DNA of 64,000 nucleotides from an uncultured Christensenella sp. (lineage in GTDB: Bacteria; Bacillota; Clostridia; Christensenellales; Borkfalkiaceae), in the NCBI GenBank assembly GCA_910587015.1, contig CAJUME010000012.1:1-64000 (forward strand), read 5' to 3'. Below the pieces are notes generated by a model that saw nothing but the letters and a program-made list of their open reading frames with translations, did not search any database and was not told where the DNA came from. The translations under genes and the position numbers were made by a program. Below are positions 52,092 to 60,700 of this stretch, one piece after another (positions within the stretch are counted from its first letter, which is position 1; every line of letters begins with the position of its first letter).

Positions 52092-52810
52092 AAAAGCCTC
52101 GCCGCTTCCTTATCGGCTATAAGTATGCAGTCGCCGTGCCTTTGCAGAATGCTTGCGGGAACGGCTTCCGTAACCTCGCCCATAATTGCGCCGCGCACCG
52201 CCTCCGCCTTGTTTGCGCCGCTTGCAAGTATCAATATTCTTTTTGACTGCATTATACTGCTTAACCCCATAGTATATGCTTGTTTAGGCACCTCGTCCGC
52301 GTTGTTGAACAGCCGCGCGTTGTCCCTTACCGTGCTTTCCGCAAGGTCTACAACGTGCGTTTTGCTGTCAAAGGAGGTATACGGCTCGTTAAAGGCGATA
52401 TGACCGTTACTGCCCAGACCCAAAAGCTGTATATCCCGACGCATGGCGCCGAGCAGCTTGTCGTATCTGTCGCACTCGGCCATTTCGTCCTTTGCCGTGC
52501 CGTTCTCTATGTAAGTATTTTCAAGGTCGATATCTATTTGCCCGAACAGATTTTTGCGCATAAAATACGCATAGCTCTGACTGTGGTCGGACGGCAGTCC
52601 CTTATACTCGTCCAGATTGACCGCGCGTATATGCTTGTAGCTTGTTTTGTTCTTTTCGTGGTCGGCAACAAGCCTTTTATACAGCCCCAGCGGGGTTGTG
52701 CCCGTTGCAAGCCCCAAAACCGCATAGGGGTTTGCCTTTACGGTATCTATAATTATTTTTGCCGCCCTCTCGCTCAGCTCCTCATAGTCATTTGTAATTA
52801 TCAATTGCAT
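52088..52810 (-). CDS. nagB: Glucosamine-6-phosphate deaminase
   Basis: Turns glucosamine-6-phosphate into fructose-6-phosphate and ammonia. The 240 residues have LATGTTPLGLYKRL near 34, the catalytic Asp67 in AVNLDEY, and GLGSNGHIAFNEP at 131-143 with the base His137 and Glu142. A strong GGAGG ribosome site precedes the ATG. The terminator at 52835-52855 lies just before it with no separate promoter in sight, so it may be expressed by read-through from the ATPase operon. Confidence 0.95.
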   Translation of the reverse strand: MQLIITNDYEELSERAAKIIIDTVKANPYAVLGLATGTTPLGLYKRLVADHEKNKTSYKHIRAVNLDEYKGLPSDHSQSYAYFMRKNLFGQIDIDLENTYIENGTAKDEMAECDRYDKLLGAMRRDIQLLGLGSNGHIAFNEPYTSFDSKTHVVDLAESTVRDNARLFNNADEVPKQAYTMGLSSIMQSKRILILASGANKAEAVRGAIMGEVTEAVPASILQRHGDCILIADKEAARLL

Positions 52811-52834
52811 AATATCCTCCGTGCCGAAAAAATA

Positions 52835-52855
52835 CCCCGCGCAATAACGGCGGGG
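52835..52855 (-). terminator. Terminator/attenuator between the MalA-like gene and nagB
   Basis: Stem CCCCGC/GCGGGG with a 9-base loop, followed on the minus strand by TATTTTTT. nagB starts about 25 bases later, so it could act as an attenuator. Confidence 0.7.
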
Positions 52856-52867
52856 GAAAATTTCTGT

Positions 52868-54163
52868 CTATATCAAATCCGTCCGTAAGCCTGTAACGCC
52901 GTCGGAATTATCGTCCGCAGTCTGCGGCTGATTTTTAACGCGCAGCATAAACACCGTTGTTCTTATAACCATTATAACGGCAAGCGCCGCATAAGCGGCA
53001 AGCGCAACCGCCTCGCCCGTAAGCACAAAGCCGAACAAAACAGCCGCAACGGCGGCAATAAACGCCGCGGTATGCGCATATGAAGCAACCAGCTTAGCGC
53101 ATTTACCAAAGGTGTTGCAAGCTGTGTGCTGTTTAATTTTGCTTATCGCAAAGCACAGCAGCATACAGCCGACTATTATCAGCTCGGTTATGACTATTAC
53201 CGAAATACTGCCTGTCAAATCCATTAAAAACATCATAGAAAGGCTTTGATAGTAGATATTTTTAACGAAGCCGTCCACCGCCGCGGCGCTGTTTGCGCCG
53301 TCTGCTGAAAGTCCGTTACCATCCTTATAAAGCCCGCCGAAGACAATTGTTCCAGCGGAGTATGATTTGAAGGACGCCGTAACCATATCCCCGAACAGAC
53401 AAAAATATTTGCCCTCCGCCTTTAAGGTAAGACCGTAATAATAGCCGCGCAAGGTCGGCACGCTTTCGCCCGTAGCGCGATATAGGTCGGGATAATAAGC
53501 CTTTAAATACAGCTCGTAAACAGAATTATTGTAGTCCTGCGCCGACAGCTGCGGCTTATTGTCCTCTATTTCCTTTAATTGCGCGCTTATCTTATCGTCC
53601 TTGACGGAAGCAAGATATTGCTTGTAAGCCGCTGTGTCCGCGTCCGTAATCTGCTTTTGTATGCCCGTATAACGCACCGCAAAGCGGTATTGCGCCCGCG
53701 CGCCTTCGTCAAGCTTTAAATAGTCCGCGTAAGAAATCTCTTCCGTGCCCTTGACGCAATACGCCTCGAAATCATCGTACACCTCGCTGACGTTGCGGGA
53801 ATCGACTATAAAATGATAGCCGTTTACAAAATAATTTGCTTTATCCTTTTCGTTTGCAAGGGTGTTTATAAGCACGCCTTCGCCGTTGCAGGTAATATCC
53901 GCCCCGCCGTTTTCCGCCTCTATCTTAATCGGCTTTGCACCGTCCGCGCCGTTAAAAGCGTTACAGACAAATTCTCGGAATTCGCCCGCGCCGCCGTAAT
54001 GCGCCGCAAAGGTAACCGTTTTGCCCGCAAAAATGCCGAAAAACATAAGCGCAACCGCCAAAAAGCTTGTCAGCAGAATATTTGCAAAGCCGCCCGACAT
54101 ACTGCCCAGCGCCGCCTTATCGGAAAAAAGCGAAAGCGTAAATTTTTTTAACCAGTTCAACAT
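52868..54163 (-). CDS. Membrane protein with MalA/DUF1189-like layout
   Basis: A 431-residue protein. One N-terminal membrane segment (about 28-50) is followed by a large outside domain of about 250 residues. Three or four membrane segments then follow near 305-400, and a polar tail ends it. This order resembles the MalA/DUF1189 family found with maltodextrin genes in Firmicutes, and here it is 21 bases after the sugar ABC ATPase. The family match is by layout only; I see no firm motif. A sensing or assembly role for the transporter is possible. Confidence 0.55.
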   Translation of the reverse strand: MLNWLKKFTLSLFSDKAALGSMSGGFANILLTSFLAVALMFFGIFAGKTVTFAAHYGGAGEFREFVCNAFNGADGAKPIKIEAENGGADITCNGEGVLINTLANEKDKANYFVNGYHFIVDSRNVSEVYDDFEAYCVKGTEEISYADYLKLDEGARAQYRFAVRYTGIQKQITDADTAAYKQYLASVKDDKISAQLKEIEDNKPQLSAQDYNNSVYELYLKAYYPDLYRATGESVPTLRGYYYGLTLKAEGKYFCLFGDMVTASFKSYSAGTIVFGGLYKDGNGLSADGANSAAAVDGFVKNIYYQSLSMMFLMDLTGSISVIVITELIIVGCMLLCFAISKIKQHTACNTFGKCAKLVASYAHTAAFIAAVAAVLFGFVLTGEAVALAAYAALAVIMVIRTTVFMLRVKNQPQTADDNSDGVTGLRTDLI

Positions 54164-54184
54164 ACGGAAAATTAAGCTCCCGAA

Positions 54185-55423
54185 TTAATTATTGCCGTAC
54201 TCTCTGGCCATTATAGCTTCTTCCGTTTCGCAGTCGAACAGATGGATATATCTTTCGTTAAAGGCAACGTTTACCTCATCGCCGTTATTGTAGTCAGTCC
54301 TTTCGGAAACGCATACGACAAAATCTCTGCTGTCCTCGGTAAGATGAACGAACAGCTGCGTGGTGTTGCCCAAAACCTCCTTTAAAGTGAGGTTTGTTTT
54401 AAGCCCCTTTTTAACCGTAGTAATATTCTCGCCGCGCACGCCCAAGGTCGCCTTGTGCTGTTCGCCGTCAAGATATTCGGGCTTTATTTTGCGCAGATTG
54501 CCAAGCTTGTAGGCAATTGTCTGACCGTTTTCAAACGTAACGTTTAAATTTTCGCCTTCCTTTTGAATATCGACGTCGAAAAAGTTCATCTGCGGCGTGC
54601 CGATAAACCCTGCAACGAACTTGTTTTCGGGGAAGTCGAAAAGATTTGTAGGGGTGTCTATCTGCTGAACTATGCCCAGCTTCATAACGACTATGCGCGT
54701 GCCCATGGTCATAGCCTCTATCTGGTCGTGGGTGACGTAGATAAAGGTGGTTTTAAGCTTGTCGTGCAGCTTTACTATCTCTGCGCGCATTGCGGCGCGC
54801 AGCTTTGCGTCGAGGTTGGAAAGCGGCTCGTCCAGAAGGAACACCTTGGGATTGCGGACTATCGCTCTGCCCAGCGCAATACGTTGGCGCTGTCCGCCGG
54901 ACATTTCCCCCGGCTTTTTGTTTAGCTGCTCTTCGATATTCAGCACCTTTGCCGCCCAGCTTACCTTTTCCTTTATTTCCGCCTTGGTAAAATGGCGCAT
55001 AATCTTTTTTTGCTTGCCGTTTTTATCGGTAACCGTGTCGGGTATCTTTTTCATTTTCAACCCGAAGGCTATATTGTCGTAAGCGGTCATATGCGGATAC
55101 AGCGCATAGCTTTGGAAAACCATTGCAATATCCCTGCTTTTGGGGTCAACGTCGTTCACAAGCGTATCGCCTATGTACAGCTCTCCGTCGGAAATTTCTT
55201 CAAGCCCCGCAATCATTCTCAGCGTTGTGGACTTGCCGCAGCCGGACGGGCCGACGAATACTATAAACTCGCCGTCCTCTATTTCCATATTGAAGTCCTT
55301 TACCGCAACAAATTCCTTATCCGTCTTAGGCATTTTACCCTTGTTTTTTATAAACTGAATAAGACTGAATTTATTCTTGTTTTTGTATCTTTTATAAATA
55401 TGCTGTAACGACAAACCCGCCAT
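54185..55423 (-). CDS. msmX: Sugar ABC transporter ATP-binding protein (MsmX/UgpC type)
   Basis: A 412-residue CUT1 ATPase. Walker A GPSGCGKST is at 58-66, the Q-loop VFQSYALYPH near 102, signature MSGGQRQR at 174-181, Walker B VFLLDEP at 194-200, and the regulatory TOBE/MalK-type domain after 240. Compared with common MsmX proteins it has two lysine-rich insertions, about 11-38 and 128-150. Such ATPases often energise several sugar transporters; here the permeases are 6-9 kb away but share a promoter element with this gene. GGGAGG precedes the ATG. Confidence 0.94.
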   Translation of the reverse strand: MAGLSLQHIYKRYKNKNKFSLIQFIKNKGKMPKTDKEFVAVKDFNMEIEDGEFIVFVGPSGCGKSTTLRMIAGLEEISDGELYIGDTLVNDVDPKSRDIAMVFQSYALYPHMTAYDNIAFGLKMKKIPDTVTDKNGKQKKIMRHFTKAEIKEKVSWAAKVLNIEEQLNKKPGEMSGGQRQRIALGRAIVRNPKVFLLDEPLSNLDAKLRAAMRAEIVKLHDKLKTTFIYVTHDQIEAMTMGTRIVVMKLGIVQQIDTPTNLFDFPENKFVAGFIGTPQMNFFDVDIQKEGENLNVTFENGQTIAYKLGNLRKIKPEYLDGEQHKATLGVRGENITTVKKGLKTNLTLKEVLGNTTQLFVHLTEDSRDFVVCVSERTDYNNGDEVNVAFNERYIHLFDCETEEAIMAREYGNN

Positions 55424-55454
55424 TTAAACGTTTTCCTCCCTTGTCTTTGTGCTT

Positions 55455-55483
55455 ATTATATCATTCCGACACCGTGTTTTCAA
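55455..55483 (-). promoter_or_regulatory. Promoter of the ABC ATPase operon
   Basis: Minus-strand -35 TTGAAA (55483-55478), 17-base spacer, perfect -10 TATAAT (55460-55455) preceded by TGA. Confidence 0.8.
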
Positions 55484-55492
55484 CGGCAAGCC

Positions 55493-55514
55493 CGCTTCCA
55501 CTATTTGACTGTTT
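55493..55514 (-). promoter_or_regulatory. Shared regulatory element, copy B
   Basis: The plus-strand core TTCCACTATTTGACTGTTT, preceded by CGC, lies 9 bases upstream of the ATPase-operon -35. It is the closest match to copy A. Confidence 0.65.
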
Positions 55515-55555
55515 ATTATAAGCTTACTTCTAAAAAATAAAACCATTCTTAATTT

Positions 55556-57568
55556 TTAAAACCTGATTTCGCCGTTTTCTATAATTATCGTCTTGCTTAA
55601 AAGGATATTCTGCGACGAGCTTCCGACAAGAATTTTATAAGCGCCGTCATTGACGCGCCAGCCGTCCTCTGCAACCGAATAATAGGCAAACGCGCGCTTT
55701 GTAAGCCTTATGCTTACGCTTTTTCGTTCTCCCGCCTTAATTTTCTGCTTTGCAAAGCCCTTCAGCTCCTTTAAGGGTCTGTAAACCGCAGGCGAGCATT
55801 CCTGTACATACACCTGCGCAATTTCACTGCCGTCAATGTAGGAAATATTTTCTATATCAAAGCTTACATTAACGTTAAACCCGTCCGCCTCTGTTTTTAA
55901 AGAGGAATATCTGAATTCCGAATAGCTGAGCCCGTAGCCGAAGGGATAGCGTATTGCTTCGGGGTGTCGGTCGTAATAGCGGTAGCCCACGTCAAGCCCC
56001 TCGGTATAGCGTGTGACAGCCGTATCGCAATACCCGCCCGCAACCGCAGAAGCCGCAATGCTGACGGGGAAGGTTTCGGAAAGCTTTCCGCACGGGTTAG
56101 CCCTTCCGCACAGAATGCCGCACAAAGCCTCCATTCCGCGCTCGCCGCAGAAGCCCGCGTAAACAATCGCCTTTACCTTATCCGCCCACGCGCTTACGTC
56201 TATTGCAGAGCCCGCAAAAATGACGACTACTGTATTCGGATTTATTGCCGACAAATCTAATATTGCCCGCTCCTGCGCAAGCGGAAGGCGCATATCCGTT
56301 CTGTCAAAGGACTCCGCCTCGATATTCACGCCCGTTCCCGCGCAGATAACGCAGATATCCGCAGTCGCGGCAATATTTTTGCCTGTGTGGGGCTTTGCGG
56401 CATAGTGCGCATAGCCGTTTGTGCCGAGCACCTTGTCATAATAATACATGGTTTCAAACGGCACCTTTATATTCAGCTCTTTTTCAAGCAGTGCGCCCAA
56501 ATCGAAGTTTTCCGTAAGCGACGCCACGCGCGAGCTTCCGTCGCCCGCTATCATTCCGCGCTCCGGCTTTGCGTAACAGCCGAAAAGCGCAATCCTTTTG
56601 CCCTTTCGAAGCGGTAGAAGCCCGCCCTCGTTTTTAAGCAAAACCATGCCCTCTTCCGCAATGCGTTGAGAAGCGTCAAGCCGCTCCTCAACCGTTCTCT
56701 TTACGCCCTTGCCCGCCTGCATTTCCTTACAGCTATATGCAAGCCTTAGCACCCTTTCCGCGCATACGTCGATTTCCTCTTCTGAAATTTTACCCGCCTT
56801 ATAATCGGCGACAAATTGTTGGTAATTATTTTCGTTGAAAGGAAACTCTATATCACAGCCCGCCTTTGCAGACCGCGTTCTGTTACGGACGGCCTCCCAG
56901 TCGGAATACATTGCTCCGTCAAAGCCGAACTCTCCGCGCAAAACGTCAAAGCCCTTTTTATACTCGCTTGCATACTGTCCGTTAACGCGGTTGTACGCGC
57001 TCATCATAGAAACGGGCTTTGCTCTGCACGCAAGCTCGAAGGGAAGATAATAAATTTCCCGCAAAGCCCTCTCGTCCACCTCGCTCGACTGCTCGAAGCG
57101 GTTATACTCCATATTGTTACAGCAAAAATGCTTTAAGCACGCGCCTATGCCGCGCGACTGAACGCCGTTTATATAGCTTTCCGCTATTTCCCCCGCAAGA
57201 AGAGGGTCCTCGGAAAAATATTCGAAGTTTCTGCCGTTCAGTGCATACCTTTTTACGTTTGCACCGGGGCCGAGGAGTATATCGACGTTTTTTTCGTAGC
57301 AGTCGTCGGCAAGGCATTCGCCCATAAGCTTTGCGCAAGCCTTATTCCATGTATTCGCCAAAAGCTGTGCCGAGGGATAAGAAACGGACGGAAGCGTTAT
57401 CGTTTCGCCCTTTTCGTTTTTTCTTTCCGCACGGACGCCCACGGGCCCGTCGGATACCGACACGGACGGCAGCTTGCCGTCAAAGTCCATAGTATACCAA
57501 AACCCGTTACTGCACAAAAGCCGAAGCTTTTCTTCAACCGATAAGTCCTTAACCGTAAGTTTTTTCAT
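55556..57568 (-). CDS. Glycoside hydrolase family 3 enzyme (beta-glucosidase-like)
   Basis: A 670-residue cytoplasmic glycosidase. The GH3 N-terminal barrel has VSVSDGPVGVR at 36-46, KHFCCNNME at 146-154, and the nucleophile Asp223 in MYSDWEAV. The C-terminal alpha/beta sandwich follows from about 300, and a fibronectin-III-like end carries the segment LKELKGFAKQKIKAGE. This is the beta-glucosidase/xylosidase build, not the NagZ type. It has its own promoter with the shared upstream element, and the gene lies between the ABC ATPase operon and the MBG protein. Specificity is not readable. Confidence 0.93.
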   Translation of the reverse strand: MKKLTVKDLSVEEKLRLLCSNGFWYTMDFDGKLPSVSVSDGPVGVRAERKNEKGETITLPSVSYPSAQLLANTWNKACAKLMGECLADDCYEKNVDILLGPGANVKRYALNGRNFEYFSEDPLLAGEIAESYINGVQSRGIGACLKHFCCNNMEYNRFEQSSEVDERALREIYYLPFELACRAKPVSMMSAYNRVNGQYASEYKKGFDVLRGEFGFDGAMYSDWEAVRNRTRSAKAGCDIEFPFNENNYQQFVADYKAGKISEEEIDVCAERVLRLAYSCKEMQAGKGVKRTVEERLDASQRIAEEGMVLLKNEGGLLPLRKGKRIALFGCYAKPERGMIAGDGSSRVASLTENFDLGALLEKELNIKVPFETMYYYDKVLGTNGYAHYAAKPHTGKNIAATADICVICAGTGVNIEAESFDRTDMRLPLAQERAILDLSAINPNTVVVIFAGSAIDVSAWADKVKAIVYAGFCGERGMEALCGILCGRANPCGKLSETFPVSIAASAVAGGYCDTAVTRYTEGLDVGYRYYDRHPEAIRYPFGYGLSYSEFRYSSLKTEADGFNVNVSFDIENISYIDGSEIAQVYVQECSPAVYRPLKELKGFAKQKIKAGERKSVSIRLTKRAFAYYSVAEDGWRVNDGAYKILVGSSSQNILLSKTIIIENGEIRF

Positions 57569-57601
57569 TTTTTACCTTTTAAAAATTAATTGAGTATTTT
57601 T

Positions 57602-57630
57602 ATTATACATTTTATATCATAGTTTATCAA
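57602..57630 (-). promoter_or_regulatory. Promoter of the GH3 gene
   Basis: Minus-strand -35 TTGATA (57630-57625), 17-base spacer, perfect -10 TATAAT (57607-57602) preceded by ATG. Confidence 0.8.
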
Positions 57631-57639
57631 TAGCGTAAA

Positions 57640-57661
57640 CGCTTCCATTTTTTTGACATTT
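57640..57661 (-). promoter_or_regulatory. Shared regulatory element, copy C
   Basis: The plus-strand core TTCCATTTTTTTGACATTT, preceded by CGC, lies 9 bases upstream of the GH3 -35. On the minus strand TGGAAGCG begins a near-cre sequence, and the adjoining bases 57632-57643 (AGCGTAAACGCT) are a perfect palindrome. Confidence 0.6.
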
Positions 57662-57703
57662 CTTCGGTTATGGCTTCCGAATTTTAAAACCTGCATAAAA
57701 AGC

Positions 57704-57737
57704 AATCGGCGCAGACTTAATTTAGCCTGCGCCGATT
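57704..57737 (-). terminator. Terminator of the MBG-repeat protein gene
   Basis: An 11-bp stem AATCGGCGCAG/CTGCGCCGATT with a 12-base loop, followed on the minus strand by GCTTTTTATG. It lies about 50 bases after the gene's stop. Confidence 0.8.
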
Positions 57738-57788
57738 TTCTTTGTAATAAAACAGTGTGGTAACCGTGTTATGAGAGATATAAAAGTA

Positions 57789-60700
57789 CTATTCTACATA
57801 GTTATCGTTGAAGCCGTCACTGTCGTCAGCGGCAACTATAACCGTCCTGCGTCTGGAGGTAGCGATTATCACTATAATGAGAATAATCAGCAACGCGGCT
57901 CCGCCCGCAGCAATGGTAATAATCGCCCACAGCGGCAACATACCATCGGCATCGTCCTTCACGGGCGGCGCGGGTTTTACGGTAATCAGCTTGCTCTCGC
58001 CCTCGAGCGTGTAATTGTCGTTGTCAATCACCGCTTTAAGGGTATAGCTTGCCTCGCTCATGCTCGCGTCTCCGTCGGTATGCAGTATCGTCACGTTAAC
58101 GGTATCCCCGTTATCCAGCGTCAGCACAACCGGCTCGCCTATAGTATATCCGTCCAGCTTCACGCTCTGCCCGCCGACAAATCCGGATATCTCTATCTCC
58201 GGCAATTGCGCCGCGCCGTTTGCGGTAAACTCGGTATTGGTCCAGTTAACCGTCAGCTTACGCCTTACCACCTCAAACTTATCAAGGTTCGTATCCGTGC
58301 CGGGCGTGTTACTGCTGCTGTACTTGAACGCCTTGTCGCCGTAAAGTAGCATGCCCGTAGAATTGAAGTTCAGTCGTATAGCATAGCTGTTTACGCCCGT
58401 GCCCGCGTTAACGCCGTTCTGCACATCCTCGTACGCGAACGCCTCCGCCACGCGCAACAGCGTCTGCGTATCCGGCACAACCTTGCCGCTAAGCTTTATG
58501 CAGCCCTGCTCCACAAGCTCCGGCAGAATGTTCCTGCCGCCGACCACGTCGCCGTACTGTACCTTATACGGCCTTACAAACGTTATTATCACGAAGTCGT
58601 CGGGGTCCTCTATCAGCACCTTCCATACTCCGTATCTGTCCGTATGGCTCTCCGCCTGTATCTTATAGTACACAACCCAGCTTCCGCCCTGATTGATTTC
58701 CGGCTTGACCGGCTGTCCGCCGTCCGCAAAGAACAGCTTCACCGTGTCCTCTGTCATATTGTCGTGAACCGTTGACTTGTACTTGTCTATAAACGTGCTG
58801 TAGGTTATTGTAACGCGCTGGCCGCCCTTCACGTTCAGATACTTGTAGCTGCCGTCGGGGTTCGTATCGCCGAGCACGATAAACTCGTTCTGGTACTCGC
58901 CTATTACGCCCTGCTCGTCAAACCACGCAGTTCCGTTTTTAAGCACGCCTATCTCCGCCTCGCGCACAGTATACGTACCCGTTCCGCTGCCGTCCTCGCC
59001 GACAAACGCGACCTTATAATTGCCGTTGCCGCAGCTGCCGTGGATTGCGTACCTGCCCGCCTTAACATACCCCTCGCCGCCAAAGCTGCAATAGAAGCTG
59101 AGATTCAGGCTCGCGCGGTTATCCGCGCCCGCAAGTCCGCCCTCGATTTCGCAATTATCCAAGCTCCACAGGTTTACGTCCTTCACCGCCTCGCCGTACA
59201 CGCTGTCCATATCCTTTATGTATACGGTCAGCTCCTTAGGCGTTATCTCGAACCGCGTTTCCGCACTGCCCGCAAGCTTGTATTTGCTCAGGTCGGTTCC
59301 GTCCTTCGCTATAAGCGACGCCTCCGCGGTATAAACTCCCGCGTTCGTCTGCACGCCACTCACGCTCAGCTCGATTTCCCTGCCGTCAAGCATTACGTAC
59401 GCCTTAGGCGACCACGCCGCACCGTTGTACTCGTGCAAAACCTCGCCCCAGTACAAATCGAGCACAAGCTTGCCCGTTACCGTAAACGCGTAAATCCGTT
59501 CAAGCCCCTCATAGTTATCCGTGCCTGCCACGTACACCTTAGCGTAATACGTGCCTTCCACATCGTTCCACTTATTGCCCGTAACGTCGACCTTGTCGCC
59601 CGTGCACGCCGCGTCTTTGTAGTATTCAACCACAGCCGCGCCGAACTTAGCCGCAGGCTCGGTTATGCTTATCGCCTCGCCCGCCTTTATCGAACGCACT
59701 GCAAACTCCGTTTCAAACGCGTTGACCGCACGGATGATTTCAAACATCACAGTATAGTTCGCACTGCGTATGTCTGTGCCGTTTACCTGCCATTTGTAAT
59801 TGTCGTAATCAAGTATTTCAAGTATGACCTTATAATACCCGACGTTTATTCCGCCGTCGTTCTGGTACACCCTGTATACCGCCGTATCCGTTACGTCCGC
59901 CTTAAGCAGTCCGCCCGTGTATACCTTTCCAAGTATTTCAGGTACGTTCACAACCGCTTTGCTTACCGTATATGTGCCGTTTACGAACGTTACCTCGTAG
60001 CTGTTGTCAGAGCCCGCGTATACGCCAGTTATTTCATACGTGCCTACGCCAGACGCCTTGTTTACGCTGCTGCTGAGGTATACCGGCGCACTGCCGCCGA
60101 TAAATTTATCGCTGCCCTCGCCGTACGTCCAGCCGTTGAACGCTATCTCCTCGCCGTATGCCGTGCCCGCATCGTTTATAACAACCGTCACCTTACGCTT
60201 AGCGATGGTGAACCTGTGCTCCCACTCGCCCGTCAACGTCACGTTGCCGCCCGCAAGCCGCGCTACCGCAAGATACTCACCCGCAAACACTGCCGTGCCC
60301 GAGCTGTCCGACGCGCCCCAATTGGGCTTGACGCTTACGTTAAGCTCAACGCGCTCGCCGTTGACCGTGAAGTAATACGCCTTAGGCATGTGCGGCGTGT
60401 TGTCAAACACGAACGGCGTTGCCTCCCATACGATTACGTTCGCTTCGGGAAGAATGTCGAACAACGCTTCCGCACCCGTTGCGGGCAAGCGGTAATTGCC
60501 GTTGCTTATGCCCGTTACCTCCGCCTTATAGCCTATGCCCGCTTCGGTCTGTCCGCCCGTCACCGTAAGTATAACGCTGTCGCCGTCAAGCACGTTGCCC
60601 GCCTCGGCATACGGCATATGCGCCGCGCCGTCATAAGGATACTGCAACGTCATAGAATTCATGCGCTCGTCGTTAAACCAGTTGACAGTTACCGTTCTCT

